In this document: positions 10,441 to 21,365 of the stretch, piece by piece
Layout: each line of letters starts with the position of its first letter
Position numbering within the stretch: the stretch's first letter is position 1
Origin: Multifurca ochricompacta
Taxonomy: Eukaryota; Basidiomycota; Agaricomycetes; Russulales; Russulaceae
DNA: 55,679 nt
Assembly: GCA_022496185.1 (NCBI GenBank)
Contig: WTXG01000234.1
Coordinates: forward strand, 1 to 55,679
Direction of reading: 5' to 3'
Made by a program: the position numbers and the translations under genes
The notes under the pieces: model-generated
Seen by the model: the letters and a program-made list of their open reading frames with translations, nothing else
The model's database searches: none
What the model was told of the DNA's origin: nothing

Positions 10441-13400
10441 GCTGAAACCCATCAGCCTGGGCATGAGCACTCCATGTTACCTCTGTGTATGCTAGTCGAT
10501 TCAAATCATTGAAAATACCAGTCCATTTTGAAACTACACAGAGGACGGCCGATTGAGATATTTTAGTAGACTCCGGAGCCACAGACAATTTTATTCACCC
10601 ACGACTAATCAAACAATGGGTTTGGGACAGCTGGCACTTCCCCAGGAAAAGAACATTTGGAATATTGACGGAACGGCCAATCGCGCTGGAAAGATCACTC
10701 ACTACACGGATCTGAAGGTCCAGGTTGGGGAAGCTATGAAGAACATCCGTTTCCTAATCACGGATCTAGGGGACGAAGATCTCATCTTAGGGTACCCGTG
10801 GCTCGCCGCGTTCGAGCCCAAGATCAACTGGGCTGATGCGACAATGGATAAAGAATCATATCCCACTATCATCACATCGATAGGCTACGACTATGCAGTC
10901 AGACACCCGACAATAAAAGCCACGAGTACAGAAGAGGAAGACCCAGGTCGCTGTTACGCTACTAAAGCATCAGAACTAGCCCAGAAAGCAATACAAGGGC
11001 AGACAGAAAAAACGTACAGCGATGTAGTGCCGAGTACTTACCATCGGCATTGGAGGGTGTTTTCCGAAGAAGAATCCCAGCGTTTTCCACCCTCCAGACC
11101 ATGGGACCATGCCATAGACCTACTCCCTGATACGCCAACCGCAATAGATTGCAAAATCTATCCGCTGTCCCAGTCCGAGCAGGTGGCACTAACGGAATTC
11201 CTTGAAGAACATTTGGCAAAAGGATACATTCGCCCATCCAAGTCGCAGTATGCCTCGCCCTTCTTCTTCATCAAAATGAAGGACGGCAAGCTGCGACCAG
11301 TTCAGGATTACCGGCGCATCAATACATACACAGTGAAAAACGCCTACCCCCTGCCGCTCATCTCTGAGCTCATTGACACTATGAGGGATAAATCTCTCTT
11401 CTCAAAGATCGATGTGTGATGGGGTTACAACAACGTCAGAATCAAAGAAGGTGATCAGTGCAAGGCGGCATTCAAAACAAATCAAGGGTTGTTCGAACCT
11501 AATGTTATGTTCTTCGGTCTCACGAACTCGCCGGCAACATTCCAGTCTATGATGAATCACATCTTCCGCGATCTCATTCTCACGGGAGAAGTAGTGGTCT
11601 ACATGGACGACATCCTAGTAGCCACCCCAGATGATCTGGATCACCACCGAAGCGCGTACATCAGGTATTGGATATACTGCATGAACATGATCTCTATCTC
11701 AAACCCGCCAAATGCTCCTTCGAACAACGGAGTGTTGAGTATCTAGGGGTCATCCTGGAAGGAGGACGAGTGCGCATGGATCCTGTTAAAGTACAGGGAA
11801 TCGGGAGTGGCCCGTGCCGACCTGCATCAAGGATGTCCGATCGTTTATCGGATTCTGTAACTTTTACCGACGATTCGTCAAGGGGTTTTCGGCATAGCAC
11901 GACCACTGAACGACCTGCTGAAAAAGGACACACCATGGCATTGGGGTGACGCACAGCAGCAGGCGTTTGAACAGATTAGGGACCTCGTCGGCTCAGAACC
12001 AGTACTTATCCAGCCAGATCTAAGCCACCCCTTTGAAGTAGAAGTGGACGCCTCACATTTTGCGAATGGGGCAGTATTATACCAGAAGATGCCACCAAGT
12101 ACTTCACCCAGTGGCATACTACTCCGAAACCTTTTCCCCGCCGAAAGAAACTACGACATCTGGGATAGGGAGCTTTTAGCCATAGTCAAGGCATTGCGAC
12201 ACTGGCGACCCTACCTAGCAGGAACCCCTCACAAGACCGTCATCCACACTGATCATTCCAACCTCTTATACTGGAAAGAACCCCATAAGATCAGTCGACG
12301 TGTGGCACGAGAAGTCTTGGAATTGGAAGAATACAATTTCACACTGAAACACATTGCTGGGAGTCAGAACGCTAGAGCAGATGCATTATCACGCAGACCA
12401 GACATGCATACAGGGGAGGACGACAATAATGACATCACGTCCTCCCAGAAGAGGTGTTTGCCAAGACGGCCGTCGTCAGTCTCCATGACATGGACCTCTG
12501 GGCACAAGTCTCCCAAAATATGAACCAAGACCTGTGCCGTTCATGGGCTGATGCTCACAATTTGAAGGAAATCAGCGGTCTTTGGTGGAAGGATGGGGAT
12601 CGACTTGTTGTCACTGGTGGTGACAACATTAAGAGGGGGGTGATCCATTTTCATCACGACCTTCCCTCTGCTGGCCATCCAGGCATTGCCAACACCTATG
12701 CCCTGGCCAAGACGAGACTATTGGTGGCCCAATATGAAAAAGGACATCGAGAGCTACGTACAAGGATGCGCATCATGTCAAGCAAACAAAGTGAACACGC
12801 ACCCGAAAGTCCCACCAATGCTCCCCATTACTCCCACTACATCGACCCCTTTCCAGACCATTGCCATGGACTTCATTGTCAAGCTGCCCAAATCACAGGG
12901 CTTCGACACTATCCTTACAATCACAGACCATGATTGCTCCAAAGCGGCCCTCTTCATTCCCTGTAACGAAACTATTACAGCTGAAGGAGTGGCGAAACTA
13001 TACCTGAACCATGTATACCGGCACTACGGACTCCCCAAGAAGATCATCTCCGACCGAGATACCCGTTTCACATCAGCGTTTGCAAGAGCCTTGTGCAAGA
13101 CACTAGACATCACACAGAACATTTCAACAGCATACCATCCACAGACGGATGGACAGTCCGAGCGGACGAACCAATGGTTGGAACAGTATCTCCGTTCTGG
13201 TGCAACGGCAGACAGGACGACTGGGCAGAATGGCTGTCAATGGCAGAATTCGCTCACAACTCATGGCCTAATGGGATGACAAAATCCACCCCTTTCTCCC
13301 TTATCATGGGCTGGACCCCACGCACCACATGGACGGATAAGCCCATCAATGTCCCATCAGTAACTGAACGAATAGGCCAATGGGAAGAGCTGCGACAATC

Positions 13401-13907
13401 AGCCAATGAAAACCTGGTAAAGGCGCAACAGCTCCTGGCAGCACAGCCAAGTACATTCACACCTTATCGGACCAATGACTGGGTATGGCTCGAGGGCAGG
13501 AACATTCACACATCACACCCTCGGCCAAACTGGCGCCCCGACGTCACGGACCCTTCCAGATCACAAGGAAGCTGTCAGATGTGTCTTATGAGTTGCAATT
13601 GCCGCCGAAATGGAAGATTCATCCAGTCTTCCATGCCAAGCTTCTGACCCCTTACAAGGAAACCTCCATTCATGGAGAGAACTTCCCGAGACCCCCGCCT
13701 GACCTTATCGATGGCGAAGAAGAATGGGAAGTGGAGCGCATTCTAGACTCCAAGCGACAAGGCCGAGGGCGCAAGCTGTATTACCTGATTAAGTGGAAAG
13801 GTTTCCCAGACTCTGACAACTCGTGGGAACCAGCCGGGGATATCTCTGCTCCGGCCCTTATCTCGGAGTTCCACATCCGACACCCAGAAGCGCCTAAGAA
13901 CGCTTAA
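10434..13907 (+). pseudogene. Chromovirus E pol
   Basis: Protease, reverse transcriptase, RNase H, integrase and chromodomain, with the same order and motifs as D pol. A TGA near 10545 sits just before the protease DSGA motif and is shared with D. A private Arg-to-TGA is at 11417-11419. Single-base deletions break the frame near 11660, 11805, 12110, 12440, 12712, 13190 and 13530. The chromodomain at the C-terminus (about 13700-13890) is intact in sequence. Upstream, the -1 frame entered from gag meets a TGA within a few codons, where I has TCA. Confidence 0.9.
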
Positions 13908-13944
13908 AAGAAACACCCTCCGACCCCATCGATTCCCCCAGTAC

Positions 13945-15174
13945 ATGCTCTCTCAGCAACGTTCTAACACTATCAACTCTATCATGTCTTTTGTCGCTGC
14001 CAACGCCGCTGTCGATGCCTTCACTGCCACCACTGTGGTGGTTGAAAATTTCCCTTCTGCTCATCCCTCCACACGTCCCTCTTCCCCCATTGATTACGAG
14101 GCTGCCGAGGCCCGAGTCAAGAACCAGTCCCCGAACCCCAACGACGACTTTGAACACTGCGAGAACCGCATCCAAATGACCTGATAGGTATGGAGTCGGA
14201 TGACGAGGTCCCCGAATTTCCCTTTTTGTTAACAACCCGAACTCCTCCACGTACTACCCGTTGGAGATCACTATGGGTGATGGACAGTCGCAATCGCCAA
14301 GTACATCTTCTACACCAACGGAGGGATGGATGTGGCTGGATGCATGAAGAAGGATGGTCCCGTTTATGGAGCTCCAGTATATCTGGAGGAAAGGTACACC
14401 GGTCGTCTGCATCACACCATGACTGACGAACAACTGGGACACCTGGCTGCTGAAGACTCGCGGGCCTTCGCCATCGACGAGGTGCTGAGTGACATGCGAC
14501 TTCCGCGTCTCAAAGCCGAGGTAATGAGACTGCGGAAGAATCTAACCTTGCGCAAAACACTCAACCAACAGTATAAAGAACATGCGAAGATGATGGCCGG
14601 CTGACCAACGGGATGTTCCAGGTGAGCAAGAATTGGTGGAGATTCGAAAAAGGCTGGAGAAGGGGGATGCTTATCAAACAATTGCGGAAAGGTACGCCGA
14701 CACATATGCCCGACCCCTACCCCCATGATCATTGGGGGCTGCTCCCGTGTTACTGCCAATCGGTTTGAGATGCCGCGTATGCACGAGAACCCTCGAGGAG
14801 AGACATGCTGGTGTTGTGATAGTAAGTATCACATCAGCTGGAACTGTCCCCTCAACCGCAAGTGGTGTCGGCACTGTCGTAGCAACATGCACTGGAGCTG
14901 ATTCTGCATCTTCCGCCGAATGGGAGTCGCCCCGACGATCAGCAACCCGTCCGCATGGTGTGGCAAGTGCCTGCGTCACAATGCAGGACACCGAGAGCTG
15001 GACTGCCCGTCCACGACCTGTGCCGCTTGTGTGGCCGACGCGGCCCCTACGGATTCCTCCGCACTCATCAATGCCCCAGGACGAGGACAAGGAGAACTAT
15101 ACAATGGACGATCGTAATGTAGCTGACGACTACTTGGAGCTGTACAGGATGATGATGGTACGAGTCGTTTCTAG
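13945..15174 (+). pseudogene. Chromovirus E ORF3 (coiled coil plus CCHC protein), frameshifted
   Basis: This copy of the post-pol ORF starts at MSFVAANAAVDAF (13984), or in frame at 13945. It lies 37 bases after the pol stop and ends at a TAG (15172-15174) 31 bases before the 3' LTR. Its segments match D: acidic N-terminus, GGMDVAGCMKKDGPVYGAPV, coiled coil from about 14490 to 14680, then the Cys/His cluster from about 14800 to 15070. At least four one-base losses disrupt the frame, so it is read here by homology to C and I, where the ORF is nearly intact. Confidence 0.8.
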
Positions 15175-15205
15175 CCGGGTCTGCTAGAACCAGAAGAGGG
15201 GGTGA

Positions 15206-15785
15206 TGTTACAACCTCTACCGTCCGCCCCCATTTTCTTTCACCTCCCCAAGACGACCCCTCCTTGCCACCCACCTTGCACTTCCTGATCACGTCTCCGT
15301 CCTGGGATCCTTCACGTGCCTTGCTTCCATCCCCGTGACTCGCTTTGTATCTGTTGACGACTGTGTACCATGTTTACTTTCTTATCTCGTTATCTCTTTA
15401 TCTTTAAGACCGGACACTTACTTAGTACCCTATCAGAAGCCAGGCTTTACGCCCTCCGCTTCCGTATATTCGGGCCCACCTGACTCGTATCCTTATCTCG
15501 TAGACGCCCACTCGATTACTATATAAGTCTGCTGTAGCTACCTTGTAGACCTCAGACTCGACTTATTGAATACATCGGTGTTTGTCTTCTGGACTTCCCC
15601 TTGAAACCTTTGACTCGATCGTCTCAGTGCTTTTGGCACTTCCGCTCGACATCGTCACTCGGGAACAGCCCCGTTGACTTTGACTCATCCATTCTAACTC
15701 CAAGAGGCCTTATTGACCTCTTATCTGAACCTACGTACAAAGCTGTCGCACAAGTCGTGCAGAACGTCTCACACCGGACGTAACA
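15206..15785 (+). repeat. Chromovirus E 3' LTR
   Basis: A 580-bp LTR, TGTTACAACC...CGGACGTAACA, preceded by the polypurine tract AGAAGAGGGGGTGA (15192-15205). The duplication TCTGT follows at 15786-15790. Confidence 0.95.
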
Positions 15786-15900
15786 TCTGTGTAGTTTCAA
15801 AATGGACTGGTATTTTTAATGATTTGAATCGACTAGCATACACAGAGGTAACATGGAGTGCTCGTGCCCAGGCCGATGGGTTTGAGCCTAACAAAAATCC
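15786..15900 (-). pseudogene. Chromovirus D pol, first codons
   Basis: This is the start of D pol, cut off by E. In the -1 frame from the GGATTTT at 15894-15900 it reads about 38 codons (GSNPSAWARALHVTSVYASR..., PVHFETTQ). It then continues at 8329 on the other side of E. It is open over this stretch, unlike the same segment in E. Confidence 0.75.
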
Positions 15901-17395
15901 TTTTTCGCAAACGCCTTTTCTACCAGTATGGTGCGCACTTCTTCACTTTCCTTCATCATGTTGGCCCATATATCCTGAGCCTTCTCTTCTTTTGACCGCT
16001 TGTCCATGGTGGGGGGGTTGTTCTGAGCAGGATGTTCTGTTACAGTAGCAACAGTGACTCGTGCTCCCTTCTTGGGACAGTCCCGGGACATGTGTCCCAG
16101 TGCTCTGCAACGGAAGCAGCGCCCTTCCTTCATTAGTGTCTGCCGCTCATCTTCCGTAAGTGCTGCCCGAGCTCGGGTCCGGTCTGCAGAGGTGTCCATA
16201 GCATTTGGATCCCTCTGGCCATGCGGGGCAGGTTTTACCCCGAACACTGCCTTCCACTGGTCTCGGGTTTTGCCTTTCTTGGTGTCGACTCCAAACCTTG
16301 TCTGGAAGTCGAGATAGTCTTGTTGCTGCCTCCGAGCAGCATCAACCCAAGTGTCCCAGTCGTGAGGGTGATGGAATTGAATAATGTTTTTGACTAGGGG
16401 GTTGGGTAAACCTTGTGAGAAGAGGTCTAGCGTTGCCTCTTCATTGGTGTCATAACCGGCCCTATTAGCTAGACTTCTGAACTTGGCAACGTATGCGTCA
16501 AGTTCTCCCTTCTCCATTCTGAGGGACTTTAGTTCCCAGGCTGCCTTCTGCTTGGCCTGCCCGTCTGTGAAGGCGTCCTTGAACCTTTCTGCTATGGTCT
16601 CCCAAAGACCTTCGCTTGTGGTTCGACGCCCGCTTTCAACCTGCTCGTTGAGCCATTCCAGCTGCTCCATCGTCCAATCATCCACTGCATCCCCTCGGAT
16701 CAGGGAGAGAAACAGATTGGCTCATTGGAATGGGTTAACAATCTGTGGGACATCATGATTGAAGTTCTTGAATGTCGTGAACTCCAACATGAACTTCTTG
16801 CTTTGTGAGCGGTCCCCGGTGAATGTTTGGGGCAACACTCCGGACAGACGTCCGGAGGGGGGGGGATGTTTGGTGGTGGTGCTACGGGGGCTGGTGGGGT
16901 GGGGTCTGGAAGTTGGGCGGCAATGGTAGACATGTTCTGGTGAAATGGGGTGACAGTGTTGGTGGATTGTATAGAGATCTGGGGAGTTGTCAAAGCAGGG
17001 GCTCTGAACGTGACAACTTCGGGTGCAACTGGGGCTGTAGACAACGCTAATACCAGTGCTTCTTCGCTATGTTCTTCTACGTACTCCTCTGGTTCGGAGT
17101 CCGTAACAATGGCCGGAGGGTTTTCTCTCCATGGGCCTAGTCCAAATTCAGGTGGGGCAGGTCTGGTTGTAACCCAAGAGTTTCGACTGTCCGAGTATCG
17201 GATACAATACCAAACTCTTTTCTCTTCGTCGTATTCTACCGGTTGGTATCTTCCGTCATGATAGACGTAGTATCCAAACTTGGATTCAAAGTCTTTCCAG
17301 GCGGCAGAGCCAAGTACTTGCTGTGAAAGATTATTCTCGTCTCTGCGCTCAATGAGTTCTTCCCGGAAGAGGGTCTGACTGCAGCTGGAAGCCAC
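15888..17395 (-). pseudogene. Chromovirus D gag
   Basis: Gag related to E gag over its whole length. The N-terminal region begins at a GTG (17395) with no in-frame ATG before it. The Pro-rich part holds the same nine-base C run (plus-strand Gs at about 16857-16865) that shifts the frame. The capsid part (16685 downward) and the knuckle CFRCRALGHMSRDC are open to the stop TAG at 15888-15890. The frameshift site GGATTTT precedes the stop. Confidence 0.85.
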
Positions 17396-17414
17396 TGTGA
17401 GAGACTCGACTTGA

Positions 17415-18000
17415 TGTTATGTCCGGTGTGAGACGTTCTGCACGACTTGTGCGACAGCTTTGTACGTAGGTTCAGATAAGAGGTCAATAAGGCCTCTTGG
17501 AGTGAAGATGGATGAGTCAAAGTCAACGGGGCTGTTCCCGAGTGACAATGTTGAGCGGAAAGTGCCAAAAGCACTGAGACGATCGAGTCAAAGGTTTCAA
17601 GGGGAAGTCCAGAAGACAAACACCGATGTATTCAATAAGTCGAGTCTGAGGTCTACAAGGTAGCTACAGTGGACTTATATACGTAATCGAGTGGGCGTCT
17701 ACGAGATAAGGAGTACAAGTCAGGTGAGCCCGAATATACGGAAGCGGAGGGCGTAGAGCCTGGCTTCTGATAGGGTACTAAGTAAGTGTCCGGTCTTAAA
17801 GATAAAGAGATAACGAGATAAGAAGGTAAACATAGGTACACAGTCCGTCTACAGATACAAAGCGAGTCACGGGGATGGAAGCAAGGCACATGAAGGATCC
17901 CAGGACGGAGACGTGATCAGGAAGTGCAAGGTGGGTGGCAAAGAGGGGTCGTCGTTGGGGAGGTGAAAGAAAGTGGGGACAGACAGTAGAGGTTGTAACA
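17415..18000 (-). repeat. Chromovirus D 5' LTR
   Basis: A 586-bp LTR; its right end is GTAACA at 18000, followed by the duplication TCAGG. The left terminus reads TGTTATGTCC instead of TGTTACGTCC, a CpG transition. The primer-binding site AAGTCGAGTCT (minus strand, 17402-17412) lies two bases inside, and its complement in the LTR is at 17637-17647. Confidence 0.95.
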
Positions 18001-20066
18001 TCAGGTTCTGCAACTTCTATCGGCATTTTGTCAAAGGTTTCTCTGGAATTGCTCATCCACTGAATGACCTCCTGAAAAAGGACATGCCATGGCATTGGGA
18101 CATGCCCCAGCAAGAAGCATTCAAGCAGATCAGAGACATCGTAGGAGCAGAACCAGTGCTTATTCAACCTGATCTAAACCAACCCTTTGAGCTGGAGGTA
18201 GATGCCTCCCACTTCGCAAATGGAGCTGTGTTGTACCAGCGTGATACTGCACAAATTCTACACCCAGTGGCATACTATTCTGAAACCTTCTCCCTGGCCA
18301 AACAAAATTATGACATCTGGGACAGAGAATTGCTTGCTATTGTCAAAGCTCTACACCACTGGCGACCCTATCTAGCTGGCACCCCTCATAAAACCATTAT
18401 CCACACCGACCATTCCAACCTGTTGTATTGGAAGGAACCCCATAAAATCAGCCAACGCATGGCATGAGAAGTTTTAGAGCTAGAAGAATACAATTTTACC
18501 CTGAAACACATCACAGGAAGCCATAATGCACGAGCAGATGCATTGTCATGCAGACCAGACATGCATATTGGGGAGGATGACAATAATAACATTGTGGTCC
18601 TCCCAGAAGAAATGTTCACAAGAACTGCTGTAGTCAGCCTCCACGACATGGATTTATGGGCCCAAGTCTCACAGAACATGAACCAAGAGCTTTGTCAATC
18701 TTGGGCTGATGTGCACAATTTGAAGAAAATTAATGGCCTGTGGTGGAAAGATGGCAATTGTCTCATTGTCACTGGTGGCAACAACATTAAGAGGGGGGTG
18801 ATCCATTTTCACCATGACCTCCCCTCTGCTGGCCACCCTGGCATTGCCAACACCTACACCCTCACCAAACAAGATTACTGGTGGCCCAACATGAAACAGG
18901 ATGTTGAAAACTATGTGAAGGGATGTGCTGCATGTCAGGCAAACAAGGTCAACACACACCCAAGAGTCCCACTGATATATCCCATCATGCCTATTGCATC
19001 GACCCTGTTCCAGACCATTGCCATGGATTTCATAGTCAAACTCCCTGAATCACAAGGGTTCGACTCCATCCTTACAATCACCAACCATGACTGTTCAAAG
19101 GCAGCCCTTTTCATACCCTGCAAAGAAACTATCACAGCCAAAGGAGTGGCAAAGCTGTATCTTGATCACGTTTACTGCCACTATGGACTTCCCCAGAAGG
19201 TCATCTCTGATCAAGATACTCAGTTTACATCAACATTCATGCAAGCTCTGTGCAAAATGTTGAATATCACACAGAACATATCCACAGCATACCATCCACA
19301 GACTGATGGGCAGTCAGAATGCACCAACCAATGGTTAGAACAGTATCTGTGATTCTGGTGTAATAGACGACAAGATGACTGGGCCCAGTGGCTATTGACA
19401 GCAGAGTTCGCCCACAACTCCTGGCCCAATGGGACAATGAAGGCCACCCCCTTTTCACTCATCATGGGCTGGACCCTGCGAACCACGTGGGTAGATAAGC
19501 CCACCAACGTGCCATCGATAGCCCAACAAATTGACCAATGGAAGGAGCTACAACAATCAGCCAATGAGAATCTGCTGAAGGTGCAAGAGCTCTTATCTAC
19601 ACTGCCTAGCAAATTCACACCTTATCAGACCAATGACTGGGTCTGGCTCAAAGGGAAGAACATTCACACCTCACACCCCACTGCCAAGTTAGTGCCTTGA
19701 TGTCATGGACCCTTCCAGATCAGAAGGAAGCTGTCAGACATTTCATATGAACTTGAACTCCCTGAGAAATGGAAGATTCACCCAGTCTTCCATGCCCAAC
19801 TACTGACTCTGTACAAGGAAACTTCCAGTCATGGTGGGAACTTCCCAAGACCACCACCTGATCTCATTGATGGAGAAGCGGAGTGGGAAGTGGATCACAT
19901 TCTGGATTCATCCCGAAGAGGCTGAGGGCGCAAGCTGCATTACTTGATCAAGTGGAAGGGGTTCCCAGACTCTGACAGTTCGTGGGAACCAGCTGGGAAC
20001 ATCTTTGCTCTGGCCCTTATCATGGAGTTCCACTTATGACATCCCCAAGTGCCCAAGAACAGTTAA
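18001..20066 (+). pseudogene. Chromovirus C pol, RNase H to chromodomain
   Basis: Continuation of C pol after D. The TCAGG duplication is followed by the thumb region (FCNFYRHFVKGFSGIAHPLNDL), RNase H (ASHFANGAVLYQ, HTDHSNLLYWKEPHK), the integrase zinc region (HHDLPSAGHPGI...CAACQANK), the integrase core (IAMDFIVKLPESQGF, YHPQTDGQSE) and a chromodomain ending about 20030. Stops at 18465, 19350, 19698, 19923 and 20037 are all TGA. The frame is unbroken to the terminal TAA (20064-20066). CpG-to-TpG missense changes are also visible, for example ALSCRPD where sisters have ALSRRPD. Confidence 0.92.
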
Positions 20067-20140
20067 AAGGGACGACTCTCAGACCCCAGATAAACTCCCC
20101 AGAACAATGCTTCACTAGCAACATCCTATTATCCACCAAC

Positions 20141-21334
20141 ATGTCTTCTTCTTTCATCACTGCCTCTGCCACCATTGACACCTTCACCCCCACTCATGTG
20201 GTGGTGGAAGCTTTCCCCTCCACTCACCCCTCTACTCATCCCTCTTCCCCTATTGACTATGAAGCTGCGGCGGAATGAGTCAAAACCCAGTCACTGAATC
20301 CCAATGACAACTTCAACCATTCTGAGGAGCCCCACCCAAATGATCTCATCGATATGGAACAGGATGATGACATCCCTGAATTCCCCTTCTTCGCCAATAA
20401 CCCGAACTCCTCCATGTACTTCCCCCTTGAAATCACCATGGCCGATGGGGAGAAGGTCATAGCTAAGTACATATTTTACACCAATGGGGGAATGGACATC
20501 GCAGGCTGTATGAAGAAGGATGGGCCTGTCTATGGAGCCCCAGTCTATTTGGAGGAACGATACACAGGTCGTCTTCACCATATGATGAGTGATGAACAAC
20601 TGGGACATCTTGTGGCTGATGACCCCTGAGCATTTGCAATTGATGAAGTACTGAATGACATGTGCCTTCCGTGTCTCAAAGCCGAAGTAATGAGACTGCA
20701 GAAGACCCTCACACTATGTACCACACTCAACACCCAGTACAAAGAATATGCAAAGCAAATGACAAGGCTCACAAGGGGGATGTTCCAGGTAGAACAGGAG
20801 TTAACAGAAATCCGGAAAAGGCTAGAGATAGGGGATGCATACCAGACTATCGCCGAAAGGTATGCAGACACTTATGTGAGACCCCTCCCACCACAATCAC
20901 TAGGGGCAGCACCAAAACTGCTGCTGAACTGATTTGAAATGCTGCGGATGCATGAGAACCCCCAAGGAGAGACATGCTGGTGATGTGATAGCAAGTATCA
21001 CATTAGTTGGAACTGCCCTCTCAATCGCAAGTGGTGCCGCCACTGCCAAAGCAATCTACACTGGAGTCAATTTTGCATTTTCTGCTGTATGGGCATCACC
21101 CCAACGATTGTCAACCCTTCGGGGTGGTGTGGCAAATGTCTGCGTCACAATGCGGGACATTGTGAGCTCAATTGCCCAGTCTACGACATGTGCCCCCAGT
21201 GCAGCCAATGTGGCCCATATGGCTTTTTGCGCATGCATCAATGTGCAGCCAACGAGACTTACACCATAGGAGATTGGAACTTGGCAGATGATTATGTGGA
21301 CCTGGTGCAAGATGATGATGGTGCACGTTTCTAG
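20141..21334 (+). pseudogene. Chromovirus C ORF3, frame intact, four TGA stops
   Basis: A 398-codon post-pol ORF and the clearest guide to its architecture. About residues 1-45 are Ser/Thr/Pro-rich and end SSPIDYEAA. About 46-80 are acidic. About 85-150 form a conserved domain (MYFPLEITMADG, GGMDIAGCMKKDGPVYGAPV, LEERYTGRLHH). About 165-245 are a predicted coiled coil (LKAEVMRLQKTL, VEQELTEIRKRLE). About 280-385 hold Cys/His motifs: CDSKYHISWNC with the first Cys pair split by a stop, CRHCQSNLHWSQFC, CGKCLRHNAGHCELNC and CPQCSQCGPYGFLRMHQC. Stops at 20276, 20627, 20930 and 20981 are TGA in place of Arg. The function is unknown. The Cys/His cluster suggests RNA or DNA binding, possibly an accessory nucleocapsid. 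Confidence 0.8.
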
Positions 21335-21365
21335 CTGGGTCAGCTCAAGCCAGAAAGGAGGGTGA

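Larger units (their letters stand above)
8330..15785 (+). mobile_element. Chromovirus E (Ty3/Gypsy family 1), complete, innermost of the left nest
   Basis: A complete plus-strand element: 5' LTR, primer-binding site, gag, pol, ORF3, polypurine tract and 3' LTR. It is inserted in D pol with an exact duplication TCTGT (8325-8329 and 15786-15790). Removing it restores D's reading PVHFETTQ-RTAD across the junction. It is the fourth nesting level (LINE, C, D, E), so it is the youngest of that branch. It nevertheless has many one-base deletions relative to D. Confidence 0.96.
3064..18000 (-). mobile_element. Chromovirus D (Ty3/Gypsy family 1), containing E
   Basis: A complete minus-strand element with two family-1 LTRs (17415-18000 is the 5' one, 3064-3647 the 3' one), gag, pol and ORF3. 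It is inserted in the pol of C and flanked by an exact 5-bp duplication TCAGG (3059-3063 and 18001-18005). Element E (8330-15785) is inserted head-on into the start of D pol and flanked by TCTGT. Without E, D is about 7.5 kb. Coding regions carry frameshifts and TGA stops. Confidence 0.95.
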
